From Asanoa ferruginea (GTDB lineage Bacteria > Actinomycetota > Actinomycetes > Mycobacteriales > Micromonosporaceae), in the NCBI RefSeq assembly GCF_003387075.1, contig NZ_QUMQ01000001.1, positions 3,286,001 to 3,350,000 on the forward strand: a stretch of DNA of 64,000 nt, given 5' to 3'. Below, piece after piece: positions 59,606 to 64,000 of the stretch (position 1 is its first letter; each line of letters opens with the position of its first letter). Below the pieces are notes generated by a model. It did not search any database, was not told the origin of the DNA, and was given only the letters and a program-made list of their open reading frames with translations. A program made the position numbers and the translations under genes.

Positions 59606-60451
59606 TCAGACCAGGCTGGCGACCGCGCGCTTGGTGAGCACCGTCGCGAGGTGGCGGCGATAGTCGGCGCTGGCCGACAGGTCGTCGCCCGGCCTGGTGC
59701 CCTCGGCCGCGTGTGCGGCCGCGGCGCCGATCGCTTCGCCGCTGTCGGCGCCGGCCAGCGCCGACTCCGTGGCGGTCGCCCGCAACGGCGTCGAACCCAT
59801 GTTGGTGAGCGCGACCCGGGCCTCGGTGATGGTGCCGTTGTCGCGCTTGACCATGGCGGCCACGCCGACCAGGGCCCAGCCCTGTGCGACCCGGTTGAAC
59901 TTCTCGTAGGCGCCCGACCAGGCGCCCTGCTTGGGCACCCGCACCGCGACCAGCACCTCGTCGGGCGCCAGCACGCTCTCCAGGTAGTCGACGAAGAACT
60001 CGCCGGCCGGGACGGTCCGCCGGCCACCCGGCCCGGCGATCTCCAACTCGGCGCCGAGCACCAGCGCCACGGCCGGCAGGTCGCCCGCCGGGTCGGCGTG
60101 CGCCAGCGAGCCGGCGAACGTGCCGCGGTGCCGCACCTGCCGGTCGGCCACCGTCGCGGTGGCCTGCGCGAGCAGCGGTGTGTGCTCGTTGACCAGCGGA
60201 TCGCGCAACACCGTGGCGTGGGTCACCATCGAGCCGATGACCAGCGCGTCGCCGTCGTCGCGGACCTCGCGCAGCTCGTCGATGCCGCCGAGGTCGACCA
60301 GGGTGCTCGGCGCGGCGAACCGCATCCGCAGCAACGGGATCAGGCTCTGCCCGCCGGCGATCACCTTGGCGTCTTCACCGGCATCGCGCAGCGTCGACAC
60401 CGCCTCGTCGACGGTCGTCGGCGCCGCGTAGTCGAACGACGGTGGGATCAT
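59606..60451 (-). CDS. FAD-binding subunit of molybdenum hydroxylase (CoxM-like)
   Basis: 281 aa; ATG at 60451 overlapping the stop of the large-subunit gene (ATGA). FAD motifs: VIAGGQSLIPLLRMR (~32-46) and ADRQVRHRGTFAGSLAHADPAGDLPA (~102-127); the CO_deh_flav_C domain follows (GAWSGAYEKFNRVAQGWALVGVAAMV). It carries electrons from the 2Fe-2S subunit to FAD. Last gene of the S-L-M operon. Confidence 0.93.
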   Translation of the reverse strand: MIPPSFDYAAPTTVDEAVSTLRDAGEDAKVIAGGQSLIPLLRMRFAAPSTLVDLGGIDELREVRDDGDALVIGSMVTHATVLRDPLVNEHTPLLAQATATVADRQVRHRGTFAGSLAHADPAGDLPAVALVLGAELEIAGPGGRRTVPAGEFFVDYLESVLAPDEVLVAVRVPKQGAWSGAYEKFNRVAQGWALVGVAAMVKRDNGTITEARVALTNMGSTPLRATATESALAGADSGEAIGAAAAHAAEGTRPGDDLSASADYRRHLATVLTKRAVASLV

Positions 60452-62823
60452 GCCGCACCTCCCTGGACCGCCCGCCAGACCCGCTCCGGCGTGCACGGCA
60501 TCGCGATGTCGTGGACACCCAGCGGGCGCAGCGCGTCGACGATCGCGTTGACGACGGCGGGCGTCGAGGCGATGGTGCCGGCCTCGCCGACCCCCTTCGT
60601 CCCCAATGGATGGTCGGGCGCCGGGCTCTCGGTGCGGTCGGTGACGATCGACGGAAGGTCGGCCGCCGTTGGCAGCGTGTAGTCGACGAACGTGCCGGTC
60701 ATCAGGTTGCCGTCGGAGTCGTAGACGGCCTCCTCGAACAGCGCCTGCGCGATGCCCTGTGCGACACCGCCGTGCACCTGGCCCTCGACGATCAGCGGGT
60801 TGATCACCCGGCCGACGTCGTCGACGGCCACGTATTTGCGGATCGTCACCCGGCCCGTCTCCGTGTCGACCTCCGTCGCGCACAGGTGGGTGCCGTGCGG
60901 GAAGGAGAAGTTGACCGGGTCGTAGACCGCGTCGGCGTCGAGCGTCGGCTCGATACCGTCGGGCAGGTCGTGCGCCGCGAACACGGCCAGCGAACAGTCG
61001 GCGAGGGTACGGCCGCCGTCGGGATTGCCGCGCACCCGGAACTGGCCGCCGGTGAACTCGATGTCGGCCGGGTCGCACTCGAGCATGTGCGCGGCCACCG
61101 GCTTCGCCTTCTCGATCACCTTCTGGCAGGCGTTGTAGAGCGCGATGCCGCCGACCGCGAGCGAGCGCGAGCCGTAGGTGTCGAGCCCCTTGTAGGAGGT
61201 GCGGGTGTCACCGTGCAGCACCTCGACGTCGTCGAACGCGACGCCGAGCTGGTCGGCCACGATCTGGCTCCACGCCGTCTCGTGGCCCTGGCCGTGTGGC
61301 GACGTGCCGGTGACCACCTCGACGCGGCCGGTGGGCAGCACCCGGATGCTCGCCGTCTCCCAGCCGCCGGCGCCGTAACGCAGCGATCCGAGCACCCGCG
61401 ACGGCGCCAGGCCGCACATCTCGGTGTAGGTCGAGACGCCGATGCCGAGCTGCACGCTGTCGCCGGTGTCCCGGCGGGCCTGCTGCTCCTGGCGCAGCTC
61501 GTCGTAGCCGAACAGCTCCATCGCCCGGTCGGTGGCCTTGGCGTAGTCGCCGGAGTCGTATTGCAGGCCGCAGACCGTGGTGAACGGGAACTCGTCGGCG
61601 TTGATCCAGTTGCGGCGGCGCACCTCGAGCGGGTCGAGCCCGAGCTCGTCGGCCAGCTCGTCCATGATCCGCTCGATCGCGTAGGTCGCCTCGGGCCGGC
61701 CGGCGCCCCGGTAGGCGTCGGTGATCACGGTGTTGGTGAAGACCCCGACGCACTCGAAGCGGTAGGCGGGGAACTTGTAGATCGCGTTGTACATGAACGC
61801 GCCGAGGATCGGCACGCCCGGGCCGACCAGGCCCATGTAGGCGCCCATGTTGGCCAGCAGCTTGACCCGCAGGCCGACGACGGTGCCGTCGCGCCGGGCG
61901 GCCAGCTCCACGTCTTGGATCATGTCGCGGCCGTGGTGTGCCGAGACCAGGCTCTCGGAGCGCGACTCGGTGAACTTCACCGGCTTGCCGAGCCGCCGGG
62001 CCGCGATGAACGTGATCAGCTCCTCCGGCGTCACCTGCAACTTGCCGCCGAAGCCGCCGCCGACGTCGGGCGCGATCACCCGTACCTTGTGCTCGGGCGT
62101 GCCGGTCACGACGGAGAGCAGGAAGCGCAGGATGTGCGGGATCTGCGTCGCCGACCAGATCGAGTAGACGTCGCCGGTCGGGTCGACCACCACGCTGCGT
62201 GGCTCCATGAAGGCTGGGATCAGCCGCTGCTGCACGTAGCGGCGGCGGATGACCAACTCGGCGCCGTCGATCGCCGCGGCCGCGTCGCCGCCGGTGCCGG
62301 CCGCGGCCGAGTCGAACACCCAGGTGTAGCCCTTGTTGGTGCCCTTGTCGGCGTGCACCAGGTCGGCGTCGTCGGCGATCGCCGCTTCCAGGTCGAGCAC
62401 GGTCGGCAGCGACTCGTAGTCGACCTCGATGGCCGCGATCGCGTCGAGTGCCGCCGCCCGCGACCGCGCGGCGACGACGGCGACCGCCTCGCCCATGAAG
62501 CGCACCTCGTCGACCGCGATCGGCGGCCGGTCGGGGCGCACCATGTCTTCGGTGACCGGCCACGCGCACGGCAGCGAGCCCTGCACGTCGGCGACGTCGC
62601 GGCCGGAGAAGACGTCGACCACGCCCTTGACCGCGAGGGCCGGCGCCACGTCGATGGCGGTGATCCGGGCGTGTGCCATCGGGCTGCGCAGGATCGCCAG
62701 GTGCAGCATCCCGGGCAGGGTGACGTTTTCGGTCCAGGTGGTGCGGCCGGTGATCAGCCGGGCGTCTTCCTTGCGTCGTCGCGCGCTGCCGACCTCTAGC
62801 GCGGGGCCTTCGGTGATGGTCAT
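60448..62823 (-). CDS. Molybdopterin-binding large subunit, form-II CoxL type
   Basis: 791 aa; ATG at 62823 with GGGAGAA. Ald_Xan_dh a/b hammerhead at ~20-130 and the Mo-cofactor domain after it ([32 protein letters not shown] with the active-site Glu). The active-site loop reads AYRGAGR (~res 368), the form-II signature, not the AYXCSFR of true CO dehydrogenase. So it more likely oxidises an aldehyde, purine or other N-heterocycle. Order S-L-M is also the form-II order. Confidence 0.95.
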   Translation of the reverse strand: MTITEGPALEVGSARRRKEDARLITGRTTWTENVTLPGMLHLAILRSPMAHARITAIDVAPALAVKGVVDVFSGRDVADVQGSLPCAWPVTEDMVRPDRPPIAVDEVRFMGEAVAVVAARSRAAALDAIAAIEVDYESLPTVLDLEAAIADDADLVHADKGTNKGYTWVFDSAAAGTGGDAAAAIDGAELVIRRRYVQQRLIPAFMEPRSVVVDPTGDVYSIWSATQIPHILRFLLSVVTGTPEHKVRVIAPDVGGGFGGKLQVTPEELITFIAARRLGKPVKFTESRSESLVSAHHGRDMIQDVELAARRDGTVVGLRVKLLANMGAYMGLVGPGVPILGAFMYNAIYKFPAYRFECVGVFTNTVITDAYRGAGRPEATYAIERIMDELADELGLDPLEVRRRNWINADEFPFTTVCGLQYDSGDYAKATDRAMELFGYDELRQEQQARRDTGDSVQLGIGVSTYTEMCGLAPSRVLGSLRYGAGGWETASIRVLPTGRVEVVTGTSPHGQGHETAWSQIVADQLGVAFDDVEVLHGDTRTSYKGLDTYGSRSLAVGGIALYNACQKVIEKAKPVAAHMLECDPADIEFTGGQFRVRGNPDGGRTLADCSLAVFAAHDLPDGIEPTLDADAVYDPVNFSFPHGTHLCATEVDTETGRVTIRKYVAVDDVGRVINPLIVEGQVHGGVAQGIAQALFEEAVYDSDGNLMTGTFVDYTLPTAADLPSIVTDRTESPAPDHPLGTKGVGEAGTIASTPAVVNAIVDALRPLGVHDIAMPCTPERVWRAVQGGAA

Positions 62824-62833
62824 CGGTTCTCCC

Positions 62834-63436
62834 TCACGGCACCGGCTGCGGGATGGTCTCGTCGGGCACGTCTTCGCGCCGCAGGCCCGAGTCGGGCGTC
62901 TCGCCTTCGCCGGCGCGCGGGGTCGGCGGCGCCGGTTCGGCGGTGCCGTGGCCGGCGCGGATCTCCGCGCTCGCCTCGCGCACCGCACGCACGATGTTCT
63001 GATAGCCGGTGCACCGGCAGAGGTTGCCCTCCAGCCCTTCGCGGATCTCCTCTTCGGACGGGTCGGCATTCTCTTCGAGCAGGTCGACGGCGGCCATGAT
63101 CATGCCGGGGGTGCAGAAGCCGCATTGCAGGCCGTGTGCCTGGTGGAAGGCCCGCTGCACCGGGTGCAGCGTGCGGTCGGGACCGGACAGCCCCTCGATC
63201 GTGATGATCTCGCGATCGTTGGCCTGCACGGCCAGCACGGAGCAGCTCTTGACACTTCGCTGGTGGCCGTCGGCATCGCTCATCAGCACGGTGCATGCAC
63301 CACAGTTGCTGGTGTCGCAGCCGACCACAGTGCCAACCTTGCCGAGTTGTTCGCGTAGGTGATGGACGAGCAGGGTGCGCGGTTCGACGTCGTCCTCGTA
63401 GTCGACTCCGTCGACCTTGATGGATACCCGAGTCAT
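62834..63436 (-). CDS. 2Fe-2S subunit of molybdenum hydroxylase (CoxS-like)
   Basis: 200 aa; ATG at 63436 behind AGGAGG. Two clusters: C40, C45, C48, C65 (plant-type ferredoxin, [13 protein letters not shown]) and C105, C108, C140, C142 (CGFCTPG...CRCTGY). A ~40-residue Pro/Glu-rich C-terminal tail (~160-200) goes beyond the usual 155-165 aa length. First gene of the operon, 10 bp before the large subunit. Confidence 0.95.
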   Translation of the reverse strand: MTRVSIKVDGVDYEDDVEPRTLLVHHLREQLGKVGTVVGCDTSNCGACTVLMSDADGHQRSVKSCSVLAVQANDREIITIEGLSGPDRTLHPVQRAFHQAHGLQCGFCTPGMIMAAVDLLEENADPSEEEIREGLEGNLCRCTGYQNIVRAVREASAEIRAGHGTAEPAPPTPRAGEGETPDSGLRREDVPDETIPQPVP

Positions 63437-63540
63437 CAGGCCTCCTGGCTTGCTCAGGGACGGGCGCGCGGGGGTGGCGCGCTGATCTCAGCCAAACCCT
63501 TCCCGCGCGGCGAGGCAAGGTTTTTTGTGAAAGGGATCAC
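63437..63540 (-). promoter_or_regulatory. Upstream region of coxSLM-like operon with CRP-like site
   Basis: 104 bp. TGTGA-N6-TCACT at 63526-63541 matches the CRP/GlxR consensus (TGTGA-N6-TCACA) in 9 of 10 positions and lies ~90 bp before the CoxS start, touching the VWA gene's stop codon. No clear -35/-10 was found. Confidence 0.45.
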
Positions 63541-64000
63541 TTATTTCGCGATCACGCGGACCAGTTCGTCGAGGGCATCCACTGTGTGCCCGGCGACGAA
63601 ATCGTCGAGATGCGGCAATGCGGCCGCCATCCCGCCGGCCAACGGTGCGAAACCGGCCTTGCCGCGGTGCGGATTGACCCAGATCAGGCGGTACGCGAGG
63701 CGCGACAGCCGATGCGTCTGCGCGGCCAGGGCGTCGGGGGAGCCCCGCTCCCAGCCGTCGCTGAACACGACGACGATCGAGCCCCGGGCCGTGCCGCGCT
63801 GGCCCCAGCGGTCGAGGAACGCCTTCAGCGCGTCGGCCAGCCGGGTGCCGCCGTGCCAGTCCGGGATCGCCACCGAGGCGGCGTGCAGCGCGGCGTCGGG
63901 GTCGCGGTGGCGCAGCGCGCGGGTGATCCGGGTCAGTCGGGTGCCCAGCGTGAATACTTCGGTGCGGGTGGGGCGGCGGCGGACGGCCGCGTGCGCGAAC
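63541..64000 (-). CDS. VWA-domain protein, CoxE-like (5' end outside window)
   Basis: The frame is open from the window edge to the TAA at 63541-63543, about 153 residues; the start is beyond 64000. The visible part runs FAHAAVRRRPTRTEVFTLGTRLTRITRAL, DWHGGTRLADAL, IVVVFSDGWERGSP, RLSRLAYRLIWVNPHRGKAGFAPLAGGM and GHTVDAL, the C-terminal half of the CoxE VWA family. With a MoxR-type ATPase (CoxD) such proteins help mature the molybdenum active site. The partner gene is probably just upstream of the window edge. Confidence 0.9.
   Translation of the reverse strand, partial: FAHAAVRRRPTRTEVFTLGTRLTRITRALRHRDPDAALHAASVAIPDWHGGTRLADALKAFLDRWGQRGTARGSIVVVFSDGWERGSPDALAAQTHRLSRLAYRLIWVNPHRGKAGFAPLAGGMAAALPHLDDFVAGHTVDALDELVRVIAK

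Overview
The window is 64 kb of very GC-rich, densely packed DNA with many GTG starts, 4-bp start/stop overlaps and actinobacterial gene families (AfsR/SARP regulators, ESX/type VII secretion, mycosin, NPCBM glycosidases, LacI-controlled sugar ABC transporters). It looks like a chromosomal segment of a filamentous actinomycete, most likely of the Micromonosporaceae; the genus is inference. No rRNA, tRNA, CRISPR array, insertion sequence or prophage was seen.

Layout. (1) 1-3052: MacB-type tripartite export operon (end of a small secreted-protein gene, membrane-fusion adaptor, ATPase, permease). (2) 3097-4854: solitary TIR domain plus beta-propeller gene, clearly lower in GC than its surroundings. 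(3) 4888-14386: three BTAD (AfsR/SARP) regulators, with an alpha/beta hydrolase and an unknown Pro-rich protein between them. (4) 14383-25371: type VII secretion (ESX-like) operon: a DUF6177-like protein, three small helical ESX-type proteins, a 653-aa candidate substrate, a small membrane protein, EccD, a ParA-like protein without P-loop lysines, EccC and a small conserved protein. EccB and EccE are absent here; a mycosin-type protease lies apart at 33031-34212. (5) 25378-30558: alpha-galactoside module (GH27 enzyme, binding protein, two permeases, no ATPase). (6) 30555-38906: exported proteins (septum-formation-like protein, purple-acid-phosphatase-like enzyme, mycosin, erythromycin-esterase family protein, and a 1133-aa phosphodiester-glycosidase/metallophosphoesterase fusion). 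(7) 38921-44610: oxidoreductase and MarR pair with twin operators, an unknown TPR/membrane protein, and an Lrp/AsnC regulator divergent from an amino-acid permease. (8) 44659-54599: probable beta-xyloside or beta-glucoside module: two paralogous LacI regulators tail to tail, a GH3 glycosidase, ABC binding protein and permeases, and a short transketolase. (9) 54596-59572: small genes (UBP zinc finger, DedA, TetR, HxlR, Cys-cluster/pentapeptide protein, Cys-free IscA-like protein, HMG-CoA-lyase-like enzyme, AraC-type regulator, VOC protein). (10) 59606-64000: form-II CoxS-CoxL-CoxM molybdenum hydroxylase operon and the end of a CoxE-type VWA gene.

How parts work together. The two sugar modules each bring in an oligosaccharide and hydrolyse it; neither encodes an ATPase, so a shared MsiK-type ATPase elsewhere is expected. 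Transketolase beside the GH3 module suits pentose use. The last AfsR-like regulator overlaps the first secretion gene by 4 bp, so the regulators may control the secretion locus. Points most worth following up are the low-GC TIR-propeller gene, the reduced secretion locus with its candidate effector and degenerate ParA-like protein, and the glycosidase/phosphoesterase fusion.
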